From assembly GCA_025200525.1 (NCBI GenBank), contig CM045759.1:6758001-6822000 (forward strand): a DNA stretch of 64,000 nucleotides, read 5' to 3'. Made by a program: the position numbers and the translations under genes. This document shows, in pieces, positions 12,992 through 23,263 of the stretch; the stretch's first letter is position 1, and each line of letters opens with the position of its first letter. The notes below the pieces were generated by a model. It searched no databases. It saw nothing but the letters and a program-made list of their open reading frames with translations, and was not told the DNA's origin. This DNA is from Camellia lanceoleosa. Taxonomy: Eukaryota > Streptophyta > Magnoliopsida > Ericales > Theaceae.

Positions 12992-13479
12992 CAATGCACT
13001 AAGGCATGAAATGACATGGAGAATGATATGCAAGCATGCAAACCAAATTTCAGCAGCTAAATGAAGGGGGAAACAGCCCCGAAATGATACGAAATGACAA
13101 TCAACGCATGAAATCATCCCGAAATGTGGTTTTAAGTACCCGAAATGGCCTACGGCTATGCTAAACATACAAAATTGGCACATGACAGCAAAAACAGTAG
13201 CAAGGAAGCCCCAAAAATAGCATTTTTTTAGTACAAAACATGGCCAAATTGTGAGCATAGATATGGCAACAATGGCATGCAAAAATACGGGAAAAGAGGG
13301 GAATTACAAAGAAAGTGGTATTTACAAAATTCAAACCACAAAATTTCCTTCTACAACTTTGAAGAGGAGCCCAAAATATGCAGATTTACAGTGAATTACA
13401 ACTCCAAAATCAGTATGTAGATAGGCTCAAAATAGCATGCAATATAATGAGCTAACAAGGGCTATAAAGAGAGGTACCA

Positions 13480-14200
13480 TAAAAAATGACCAAACAACTT
13501 AAGACCCTTAATAAAACTTGAAGAATAGACCAAAACAAGACACTTTCTAAGCCTGATGAAGGCTGAAATACGAAGCTAAGAAAGCATAACAAAGCATGCA
13601 ATTTTACGGAAAATATGAAGGATTACAAAACAAGTACTAAAAAAAATCATCAAATGACCTAAGACCCTTAACAAAGCATGGAGAATGGACCAAAATAAGG
13701 CACTTTCTAAGCCTGATGAAGGCTGAAATCCGAATCATGGTGAGCTTAAAGAAGCATGCAAAATAGGAGTGGAACAAGAATTCAAAGCAATTGATATATA
13801 GAGCAAGAAAACCAGGTTAATCCCTTCTTCAATGTTGAATAGGGGCTCAAAATAAGCACAATATCAGTATGTTGCATGCTCCAAATCAGATCACAAATAG
13901 GCCAAAACAATCATGCAATTTTACGGTAAAATGGAAGAATTTCAAAGGAAGTGCATGATAGAATCACCAAACATGATTGAGCCCTTCTTCAATGTTTAAG
14001 AGGGGCTCAAAATAAGCCTACTCACAGTACATAGTATGCTCGAAATCAGATCACTCAAAAGCCAAACAAAGCATGCAAATAATTGGCATAAAGGGTGGTA
14101 TTGAAAGAGGTATGTGATAGAGGCACCAAATGAGGTTGAGCCCTTCTACAAAGTTGTAGAGGGGCTCAAAATAAGCCTAAAACCAGTAGGGTTCAAAGCC
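13480..14200 (-). repeat. Diverged tandem repeats, units of about 160-185 bases
   Basis: The phrase CACTTTCTAAGCCTGATGAA recurs at about 13541 and 13701 with similar flanks. A second motif, GAGCCCTTCTTCAA...GAGGGGCTCAAAATAAGC, recurs at about 13818, 13979 and 14139. That motif is again a small inverted repeat (GAGCCC versus GGGCTC). Confidence 0.65.
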
Positions 14201-14787
14201 CAAAACAAAAAGGAAATAGGGTAAAGAATTGATGCAAGAAAATGCTAGAAAAAGGGATTTAATGACTTACCCTTGAAGATCCAACTTTTGTTGCTTCTTG
14301 GCTTCAATTTGCTGCTTCTTAACCCTTGGAAAACAGTTCTTTGCTGCTGGAAATTGAATGGTGATGGTGAGGCTTGGGGTTGGTGAAGGATTGGCCTAGG
14401 AACTCAAAGGTTTTTAGGATTTTTGAATAGGAAAATGGAGGTTTTGAGAGAGAGGTTTTTGAGATCAAATTTTGTAACCCTAGCAAAGGAGGAGGGCAGC
14501 CCTTTAAATAGGCAAGAAAGGCTGTAAAAGGGGAGGGAAATGGAGGCAAGATTTCCCTCCCAAAATATCCCCCAGAGGAAGAGATATTTTGCCAAAAATA
14601 TTCGGACAGTGGAAAGAAATTTGAAGCGAGCAGTAGTCGGCCGGGTAACTTCTCAGGAGGTGGCCGGCCACCCCACTGGTCGACTGACCACTCACCCTGG
14701 CCGGCCGGCCATGGCCCAAATATGAAGGGTAAAAATTCTGGACGACCACCATGCAATGGTGTCCTCCCATGTGTGTAGAATAAGGTC

Positions 14788-15050
14788 CCAAGGTCGGAAA
14801 TTGGCAACACTGAAGCAGGAGCCACAACATAGAACTTGAAGGAGAGGCTCCAAAATGAAATGCACAATTACTGGCCGACCACCAACTTTTAGGGTCCTCT
14901 TAGATGTGTGGAACAAGGTTCCAAGGTCGGAAATTGGCAACACTGAAGCAGGAGCTACAACATAGAGCTTGAAGGAGGGGCTCAAAAATGAACTTCACAA
15001 TTGCTGGCTGACCAGTAGTTTTTAGGGTCCTCCCATGTCCCCTGATCATA
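14788..15050 (-). repeat. Two tandem copies of a repeat of about 133 bases
   Basis: AGGTCGGAAATTGGCAACAC begins at 14791 and again at 14924, followed in both cases by the same text through the ACATAGA.CTTGAAGGAG region. This is an internal duplication within the LTR. Confidence 0.85.
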
Positions 15051-15995
15051 GATATGTAGCTTTGGTTGGAAGAAAATATGCCTAGGGTGTTCAACATTGG
15101 CCCGGAAGTGAGCAAAAGCAGGCCGGGAGGAAAGCTGGTTATCTGGGATAATTGGCCTCCCACCCCAGTGATCTTCTGGTGTTGAAACAGAGGTACCGCC
15201 AAATTTGAACAAAACTAATGAGAAATGAACTCTCGGGGCCAAAAGCCGACAGTCGGGATCGAAAATGGGGGCAGTGTGCCGAATCGTGTTCAAGAAATGG
15301 GCATCTCGACAGTGTCCCTGAATGACAAAACAGAGGTTCTGCCCAAAATCGAGAAAAACGATGCAAAATGAATGCTCGGGGCCCAAATCACGCAGCCGGT
15401 CCCAAACCGCAGTAAGCAAAGTGGCATTCGGCCACGAAGTGGGCATCAGGGGCCCCAGTGTTCCTTAAAATGATAAAACAGAGGCACTAGCCAAGAACCG
15501 GAGAAATCAGAGATGGTTGGGCGGTCCCGAACCGAGGCACACGGCCTGACGGTCCCGAAAACCGGGAACCGGGCTCCGAAATGGGCAAAATGGCCTACGG
15601 CCACAAAAAGTAACTCACGGCCACTGGGAGATAGTCTACGGGACCATTCCCTCCCCTCAGGAAAGAAAACAGAGAAAACCGAGCCTGATTCGCAAACCGA
15701 GACAAGGCACAGAAGAGAGTTCGGAAGTCCGGAGGTAGGGCGCACGGCCGCGACTCTGAGACTTCTGAACGAGCACAGTATGCAACATCACCAAGCGCTC
15801 AATCGGTGACGTCTGAGTCTTAAGGTCGGTCAAAAATGGGGTGTCTACAGGTACCGCACTGGAAATTTAAAAAAAATAATTTCCAAAACCGAACAGACCG
15901 ATTCGTATTAAAAAATCAACCAAATATGACCGGTTCGATCCAGTTCAATCCATTTAGTCAGTTTTTTTGATTTTTTTTACATCCCTAATTACCAT

Positions 15996-16899
15996 CACGG
16001 GCAATCTCCTTTCACCTCTTTTGTCGACGAGCTCATCAACTAGAAATCCCCTCCAACCATCATCTCTTGTAGGCAACACCACCTCCAGCTACTAACAATC
16101 ACATTTAAGGACTTATTTGGAATAAACTAAATAAATATACATTTTGATTTTTTACTAAAAGATGTATAAAAAAAAATTAAAAAATAATATGATCCAAAAA
16201 AAATAAAATAATAAAAAGTGTAGTATTTTAATACACTCCAAACAAGCTCTACATGTTGTCACTAACTACCACCATCTCCTAAGATTGGCAATGACCTGAA
16301 AAAAATAAAAATAAAAAATAAAATAAAATAAAATAAAATAAAATAAAATTAGACCTCATTTAGAGTTTGACTTTTTTAATGATTTTTTTAAATCAAAAAA
16401 AAAAAAGAATTAATGCATTTAGAAATGACTTTTTTTTAGTTATATAAAAAAAAAAAAAAAAACTTAATGATTGGTGTAAATGATTTACATTTTTAGTGAT
16501 ATTTTAATTTTTTTAATAATTTTATAATTTTTTAATCAAAAAATTAAGTTGACAATCAACACCTTAAAAAATCAACTGTCTTAAGTACACATCAAATTTT
16601 TTCCAAAAAAAAAAAGAAAAAAGGAACACATCAAACATGAAGGGGTGATTTTCACGGGAGGTTATTGGTTGGTTTTGAGGTATTGTGGGTATTTGGAAAG
16701 TGGCTATTTTAGAGATTTTTTGGTTTTTTAACTATTTTAATAGGCTATTTTAGTTTTTGTATTTGAAAAGTTAGGTTGCATTTTTATTTGAGTTGTTATA
16801 TTGAAAAATATGTTTGAAATGATGTTTAGATAAAAAAAAAATAATTAAATTATTCCCCAACAGTCGTGCATGACGTGATGAAGCTGTGCCTAACTTGGA
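15996..16899. other. AT-rich spacer, no gene
   Basis: The spacer contains an (AAAAT)n tract at about 16306-16350 and poly-A/poly-T runs. A possible miniature element spans about 16109-16252, where ACTTATTTGGAAT on the left resembles the reverse complement of ACACTCCAAACAAGCT on the right, but its target site is unclear. Nothing coding is visible. Confidence 0.5.
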
Positions 16900-16907
16900 T
16901 TATGATT

Positions 16908-17386
16908 AGAGATGTGATTGGGAGCTCAAATCCGAGCTCCCCCGAATGCCCCGAATCCCCCTTTTTTTTTTCTTTTTTTTTTTATTTACAGCGGAGGAAG
17001 CAAGAAGAAGACGAAGAAGGGGGAGGGGAGGGGAGGGGAGGGGAAGGGGGAGGAGGGGACTGGAGGGGGCCTAAAAAATGGAGGGGGAGGGAAGGAGAGG
17101 GGAGGAGGAGAAGGAGGGACAAGCTGAGTGCTGCGGCGGAGGCTGCAGTGCGACGACGAGCAGCTGACAGGGAGTAGGCTGCGGCCAGGCGTGACCAGTG
17201 GAGGCTGCGACGACCTCCTCTTCCTCTTCCCTCTCTTCTCTTTCTCTCCCTCTCCCTCTTCTCCCTCTCCCTCTGCGTCAACAATGGCGAAAAAAAAAAA
17301 AAAAAAAAACCTAAAGCCAAAACGACGTCGTTTTGGGCTTTAGGGGGATTCGGGGCATCCCAGATTCGAGATCCAAAACATTTTTC
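16908..17386. mobile_element. Small hAT-like element with long subterminal inverted repeats
   Basis: The 8-mer TTATGATT flanks it exactly on both sides (16900-16907 and 17387-17394). Just inside, AATGCCCCGAATCCCCC at about 16942 is matched by its inverse GGGGGATTCGGGGCATCC at about 17343. The left end AGAGATGTGATTGG resembles the TAGGGATGTAATCGG end of the hAT-type element at 8389. The centre is a purine-rich G/A tract (17000-17120), a CT-rich tract and the palindrome AAAACGACGTCGTTTT at 17319-17334. Open frames here translate simple sequence and are not supported as genes. Confidence 0.7.
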
Positions 17387-17394
17387 TTATGATT

Positions 17395-17925
17395 ATGTTG
17401 GGATATGAAATGACTAAAGTGCCCCCGTGGGTTGGAATTCTAAGTTGGTGGGTTAGTCAAAAAGTGAAAGGGCAAGATCGTCATTTCAAATATAACTTGC
17501 ACAGTCATACACTTCTGCCAAATCTGTCCACGTTAGTTTTTGATGAAATAAAAAAATAAAAAAACAAACAAACAAACTCAATTACAGTATAATTTTTTGG
17601 CTATTTGTTTAAAATGAGGCTAAAATAGCCTTTTAACCTCTTTCTAAACACCGCCATTGTTTCACACCATTTTATTGAGGGATAAGTATCTCATTATCTC
17701 TTAGAAAGAGACAGAAATGTAGTAGGTTTTACTAATTCAATCAATAACAATCAAGTTGAAGAACCACCTCAATCTGCCCCATGAACAAGCAATAAATTTT
17801 CGATTTCCACCAACATTTTAATCAGTCTTTTTAAGCAATATCAGAAAGAATTGACGAAATGCAATTGAATTTCTTTCCTAAAATATCCTCAATCTTTTTT
17901 TTTTTTTTTGTAATTTTAAATTTAT
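17395..17925. other. Spacer, no gene
   Basis: AT-rich sequence. GGCTATTTTAG-type words at 16702-16720 and inverted at about 17620 hint at an older inverted-repeat element surrounding the hAT-like insertion. No coding signal is visible. Confidence 0.4.
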
Positions 17926-18720
17926 GGAACAAGTTTTCTAGACTTGGTATTGGGAAATGTGCATTTGAAGTTAGATCTGGTAAGTTCTTGGGATACCTGG
18001 TGACCAGAAGGGGCATTGAGGCTAGCCCAAATCAGATTAAGGCCATCCTAAAGTTGAAGAGCAGATGCAGAATCTTGTTGAAGGGTCAGAAATTAACGAG
18101 TTCATAAGTAGAAGCTCTGACAAATGCAAACCCTTCTTCAGCTTAGTGAAGAAGGCCACAGATTTCTTATGGACAGAAGAGTGCGAAGTCGCCCTAGCCG
18201 ACTTAAAGAAGTATTTGACCACAGCTCCAGTTCTCTCAAATCCGAACACAGGAGGAAGCCTCATACTTAGCGATTTGAGCACTTGATGGCCTTGATGGTA
18301 ATCAAGAAGAAAAAAGGGAGCAAATGGCTGTTTACTATGTAAGCAAAACCCTGGCTAATGTAGAAACCAGGTATTTACCCCTAGAAAAGTTGGCACTGGT
18401 ATTAGTAATGGCTTTAAAGAAGTTGAACCATTACTTTCAAGCCCACAAAATTGTGGTGCTAACTGAACACCCTTTAAATTCCCTGTTGCAACAGGGAGAT
18501 CTGACAGAAAGAATAGCCAGATGAGTAGTGGCCTTGGGCCAGTATGACCTAGAGTACAGACCCAGAACGACAATCAAGTCTTGGCCGACTTTGTGGCCAA
18601 ATTCACTCCAAGAGCCACCATACATCGGGCTTCGTTGAGCCGAGGTGAACGATGTCCAAGCGAGCAAAGAGGAGCCCAGCCGAGGGCAACAGAACAAAGG
18701 AAGGAAGAAAAACTCAGGCC
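17926..18720 (+). pseudogene. Tat-clade pol fragment: end of RT plus RNase H
   Basis: The 5' edge of a truncated Ty3/gypsy pol. Frame pieces show the end of the reverse transcriptase ([20 protein letters not shown] at about 17958-18017), then the connection segment with [13 protein letters not shown] and FLWTEECEVALADLKKYL (18090-18216). After a frame change comes the RNase H-like part with VYYVSKTLANVETRYLPLEK at about 18327. In-frame stops and at least two shifts occur (about 18055, 18283, 18524). The gag, protease, RT catalytic YxDD region and 5' LTR are absent. It continues into the archaeal-type RNase H and integrase. Confidence 0.85.
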
Positions 18721-18749
18721 CTACAGCATTTATATCGGCGACTCCTTCT

Positions 18750-20469
18750 AACTTTTTGTTGATGGGAGTTCAAACCGACAAGGAGCGGAGGTAGGAGTAG
18801 TACTGGTATCTCCAGATGGGCAGATACTGGAGCAATCCATTCGTTTGGGGTTCAAGGCCTCAAACAATGAAGTAGAGTATGAAACACTGATTGCAGGACT
18901 GAAACTAGCAGCAGCAGTAGAAGCAGATGAGGTAAGAGTCTTCTGTGACTCCCAACTTATAGTCAACCAGACAACGGGTGAGTTTGCAGCCCGAGATGAA
19001 AGGATGTTGGCCTATGCAAAGGAGGTCAACAAGTTGGTGGCCTTGTTTCAGAATTGCCGACTACATCAGGTTAGTCGAGATGATAACAGTCACGCTAATG
19101 CACTGGCCAACCTGGCTAGTGCAATACAACCTGGAAAAGCAAGGACGATAATGGTTGACTACTTGTCAGGGCCAAGCATTGAACAACTGACCACAGAGCA
19201 TGAAGCAATGTGTGTGGACATGGGACCAAGCTGGATGGATGCAATAGCAACATTCCTAAAAGAAGGAAAACTACAAGATGATCACAAAGAGGCACACAAG
19301 ATCATATTGAAGTTGGCAAGATTCAGTCTGACAGCAGAGGGACATCTCTACAGAAGATCCTTCATTGGACCCCTTTTGACGTGCGTACATCTTTCACAAG
19401 TTGAAGATTTGTTATACGAAATACATGAAGAAATATATGGAAGCCACGCTGGGGGCAGATCACTGGCTCACAAGGGCATTACCCAGGGGTATTGGTGGCC
19501 CTACATGCAGAAAGATGCAGAAGTCTATGTCAAGAAGTGTGAAAAGTGCCAAAAGTTTGCACCTCTGATACACCAACCAGCAGCAGACCTAAACCGTGTA
19601 TCCAGTCCTTGGCCATTTGCCCAATGGGGCATGGATCTCGTTGGACAACTGCCCCAAGCAACTGGGCAAAGGAAGTACCTGCTAGTAGCAACAAATTACT
19701 TCACCAAGTGGATAGAAGCTGAACCCCTTGCCAAGATTCGAGACGTGGATGTGAAGAGTTTCATATAGAAGAACATCATCACCAGGTTTGGGATCCCAAG
19801 AGCACTAGTTGCAGACAATGGAACATAGTTTGATAGTAAGTTAATCAAGAGCTTCTGTGCAAAGTTCAAAATTAAGAATTATTTTTCCACCCTAAGTTTT
19901 TCTCAAAGCAACGGACAAGCAGAAGCATCCAACAAAGTCATCTTGGATGGAATTAAGAAGAGGCTGCAAGCAGCAAAGGGAAAATGGGTGGATAAACTGC
20001 CAAGTGTACTCTGGGCATATCGGACTACGCCGAGAAGATCAACTGGGGAATCCCCATTTGCCATGGCTTATGGCACAGAAGCAATTATTCCTCTAGAAGT
20101 TGGCATCCCAGGAATCAGAACCCAGGGAGTAGAGAATGGGACTAATGATGTATTATTAGCCTGAGATCTGGATCTGCTAGAAGAAAGAAGGGAGAGAGCT
20201 GCAATTCAGCTGGCAACATACTAGCAGCAGCTTGCCAGGGCTTATAATAAGAAGGTCAACCAAAGGGAGTTTCAAGTCGGTGACCTCATCTTGAGAAAAG
20301 TCGTCGGTAACAAGAAAGATCCCAGAGAGGGCAAGCTTGACCCAAATTGGGAGGGACCCTATAGAATCATCTCGGTATTGGGCAATGGGCCATATCGGCT
20401 TGAAGATAATGAGGGCAAAGAGTTGCCAAGACCCTGGAATACTTGCAATCTTAAATTTTTTTATCATTA
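18750..20469 (+). pseudogene. Tat-clade archaeal-type RNase H and integrase
   Basis: The first domain carries VDGSSN, the NNEVEYE segment and CDSQL, the acidic sites of the extra archaeal-type RNase H that marks the Tat clade. The last acidic position appears as Asn (SHANALANLAS at about 19090-19122), so this copy should be inactive. The integrase follows, with an HHCC zinc finger (EIHEEIYGSHAGG ... CEKCQK at about 19417-19560) and DDE residues in QWGMDLVG, VADNG and NGQAEASNK. The C-terminal part has WAYRTTPRRSTGESPF and a chromatin-facing tail ending near 20469. TAG stops at 19766 and 19827 and further breaks after 20164 split the frame. The longest intact stretch is 18845-19768. Confidence 0.9.
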
Positions 20470-20654
20470 AACTTTTTTGTTCTTTGTTATTAACCGAAGT
20501 AATAAATAAAGCTTGATTTCTTTGTGACTGATAAGATAGTTGATAACGTTTTCAGAATACATGTATAATGAGAACCCAAGTGGAACTTAAGTTCACATTA
20601 CAGGGCAGAAAGTTGGAAAATGGTTCCTGGCAAGGTAGAATATACAAGCTAAAA

Positions 20655-21215
20655 TCAGGTTAACACTTGTTGAAATTTGAGAAAAATTTACAAGTTGAAG
20701 TTAAGCTGAGATCATGTTTAACACTTGTTGAAATTTGTGAAAAATTTACAAGTTGAAGTTAAACCGAGATCATGTTTAACACTTGTTAAAATTTGTGAAA
20801 AATTTACAAGTTGAAGTTAAACCGAGATCATGTTTAACACTTGTTGAAATTTGAGAAAAATTTACAAGTTGAAGTTAAGCCGAGATTATGTTTAATACTT
20901 GTTGAAATTTGTGAAAAATTTACAAGTTGAAGTCAAACCGAGATCATGTTTAACGCTTGTTGAAATTTGTGAAAAATTTACAAGTTGAAGTTAAACCGAG
21001 ATCATGTTTAACGCTTGTTGAAATTTGTGAAAAATTTACAAGTTGAAGTTAAACCGAGATCATGTTGAACACTTGTTAAAATTTGTAAACAATTTACAGG
21101 TTGAAGTTAAGCCGAGATAATGTTTAACACTTGCTAAAATTTGTGAAAAATTTACAAGTTGAAGCTGAACTGAACACTTATTGAAATTTGTGAAAAATTT
21201 TACAAGTTGAGGCCA
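20655..21215 (+). repeat. 58-bp tandem hairpin array downstream of Tat pol
   Basis: Ten units lie in a strict 58-bp period, with stems starting at 20665, 20723, 20781, 20839, 20897, 20955, 21013, 21071 and 21129; a last copy at 21176 is out of phase. Each unit holds ACTTGT-x2-AAATTT, a short loop, then AAATTTACAAGT, which pairs as a hairpin. Between stems lies TTAAACCGAGATCATGTTTA. The array sits between the end of integrase and the accessory gene, the hypervariable 3' region of Tat elements. Confidence 0.95.
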
Positions 21216-21685
21216 AGGTTGTATTAAAATAAGTACTTATGTACTTGCCGAGGTATTTCACCCCGAGAAGATTACACAGTCAAGATGTACATTAAAGATA
21301 TACAGAAATATTCTAAGTATGAGAGCCATACAACAGCCGTAAAGGGAAGACAAACATACAAGTATTCAAGAGAAGAAATTGTATTTACATTCAAAAAAGG
21401 CACATCGGCCACATCAAGAGCTTACATTGTTTCAAAGAAAGGAAAAAGTACAAAGAAACGGAAAAAAAGAAAAAGAACATCAAACTAAGATTCTTCAGCG
21501 CCACTAGCAAGTTGGGTCTGGAGCTCGGAAGACTACTGAGAAGACATGTCGGCCGCCTTTTCAGCCGCAAGCTCGGCATCTATTTCCTTGAGGGTTTGGT
21601 CGAGGCTCTTATTGGTAATAGGTGCGTCCAATATTGCCTTCTTAGGAGTAGCATCTTTGGGAACCTCATCACCCTCCTCATCTTG

Positions 21686-21700
21686 AGTCAAGTCCAAGAC
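21686..21700 (-). other. Candidate SUMO-interacting motif (VLDLT) in the accessory protein
   Basis: Minus-strand codons give Q-V-L-D-L-T followed by Q-D-E-E-G-D-E. This fits the SUMO-interacting consensus: hydrophobic residues in V/I-x-D-L-T order with acidic residues directly after, as in PIAS-type proteins. It is conserved at 55970-55984 with synonymous differences in the second Leu codon (TTG here, CTC there). Confidence 0.65.
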
Positions 21701-22286
21701 TTGCTCATTTGGAGTAGGGGACTTGGCCCCAGCAGCTTCCTTTGACTTCCTCACCAAAGCTTCTTCCTCAAACTCAAAATTGTCGTCAGATTGGCTTGGA
21801 GTTGGGAGAATGGCAGGGTGAGGACGTCGGTGTTCCTGAGGGGGGAGTCCTCAGGGATTTCAAGTTTTTTGGTAAAGCCATCCAACCAAGGGTGAAACCC
21901 TTGTTGCATGTCTGCTTCACCTGTCTTTCATAGTCTGCCGTGACATCGGCCACCCCCTCATTGTATCCCTTCTCATCGGCGGCCTTGAGCTCGGCGTCTT
22001 TTGTTGCCAACGCATGCTGCAGCACTTTTTGGGCCTCGGCTATCTTCTCTTCGGCCTCTTTCTTCTGGGCCTCAAGGACCTTGTTTATGGCCTCAGCAGC
22101 ATCTGGTTTTTCTTCGGCCTCATCCTTGGCTTTGACAGCAGCCTCGGCCTGGTCTGCCAAAGTCTTCATTTTTGCCTCGGCCCTTTTGCTGGCCTTTTGC
22201 AGACTAGCAACCTCCCTAGTCTTGTCGGCCAATGCCTTCCTTGTCTTAAAAGATTGCATTGTGAAGGAGTGGGTGTGCTGGATTGC

Positions 22287-22374
22287 CTGAAGAAAAATGG
22301 ACAGAGGAGAAGTTATTAGAAAATTTTCTAAGTATGAAATAGAGACAGAAAAATTACCAAATAAATGGGCTTAC
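22287..22374 (-). other. Putative intron B of accessory gene copy 1 (88 bp)
   Basis: On the minus strand the donor is ACTAAA|GTAAGCCC and the acceptor is TTTTTCTTCAG|GCAATCC. The interval is AT-rich and interrupts the alignment with copy 2 at the matching place (55361-55433). Confidence 0.65.
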
Positions 22375-23168
22375 TTTAGTAGAGTGCTGCAGCATCAAGG
22401 TGAAGTTTTCGTACTCAGTCATCTCGGCATTGCGGTCGAGATCCCCAGAGAGAAGCAAGGCCGTAGTAAGGGCAACACCGACGTTGATGTCGTCGGCACT
22501 ATCATCGACTTTGACCGGCCTATCCTCCAAAGTAATAGGTGGAGCCCAGGGGGCACCAGACTTCATGGAGCCCGACGTTGTGGCTGACTCGGACCTCGGC
22601 CTTTTCGACCGAGTTGATTGAGATGGTTCGACATCAGTGGGCCTCTTCTCGGCAGCAGAAGAGGTCTTCTCACTCTCAGCCAATTTTGAAATTGGCAAGG
22701 TGTCCTCAGTATTAATCTGAGTCACCGTTGCCTTTGGCTGAGCTTTCTTTATTCTTTTTGGCTTTGACTTTGGTGGAGGCTGGGACTGCGTTGGTTGGGC
22801 GTCAACGGTGGATGAAATGTTGGCCAAGAGGTCTTTAGCAACTGCTTTCTGGCAGCCCATCTCAGCAGCAAAAACAATTCGTCATCGTCGTTGGCGTTGG
22901 GATGGTGGGATCAGTTGTGGAGCAGAGGTGGATGGCTGCTCTACTGGATCTGAGGTTGACCCTTAATCTGGCCGAGATGAGGACGCTGTTGGAGGAGTTA
23001 TGGCAGAAAGGGAAGAATGGCTTTTCTTCCTCTTTGGGACATCGGGGAGTACCGACTTATAGGTCGGGATAAAATTGAGTACCAAAGGGGCTCTGCGCTT
23101 GTGGACTGGCAAATCCAATAGCTTCTTCAAACCCTTGCTGGGGAAAAAGGACTTGTGGAAGCCTTTTT

Positions 23169-23263
23169 CTGGTTGAGGAAGAGTTGTAAGAAAAACAGAT
23201 ATTAGAAACAAACGAAGTATTGAAGACTTTAAAAACAAGTAAGTATAAACACTAGGCTCTTAC
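23169..23263 (-). other. Putative intron A of accessory gene copy 1 (95 bp)
   Basis: On the minus strand the donor is GTAATG|GTAAGAGCC and the acceptor is CTTCCTCAACCAG|AAAAAGG. Exon text resumes as ...ACAAGTCCTTT, matching copy 2 just after its own acceptor at 54441. Confidence 0.65.

Larger units (their letters stand above)
10354..15849 (-). repeat. Ogre-family LTR, about 5.5 kb
   Basis: On the minus strand the LTR starts TGTAGACACCCCATTTTTGA at 15849 and ends TGTTACA at 10354, next to the primer site. The same start occurs on the plus strand at 44046 and 50002. The region at 10510-10660 is recognisable in reverse complement at 53497-53610. A 5.5-kb LTR fits the very long LTRs known for Ogre elements. 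The right flank is GGTAC, but the left partner is lost because the element is truncated. It contains four separate tandem-repeat zones. Short open frames here translate repeats and are not genes. Confidence 0.85.
8389..15987. mobile_element. hAT-type TIR element, split by an Ogre insertion
   Basis: The left end reads TAGGGATGTAATCGG and the right end reads TTTTACATCCCTA, forming terminal inverted repeats. The flanking 8-mers ATTATCAT (8381-8388) and ATTACCAT (15988-15995) match at 7 of 8 positions. An 8-bp duplication is the signature of hAT transposons. Both arms carry GGTTCGG/CCGAACC-type words, as in many plant non-autonomous hAT elements. Only about 430 bases on the left (to about 8815) and 138 on the right (15850-15987) belong to it. 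Everything between is the minus-strand retrotransposon fragment. No transposase is visible. Confidence 0.75.

Noticed and set aside
16866..17343. Gly/Arg-rich and Ser/Pro-rich frames on both strands
   Set aside because: They come from the purine-rich centre of the hAT-like element. Both strands are open because of simple sequence.
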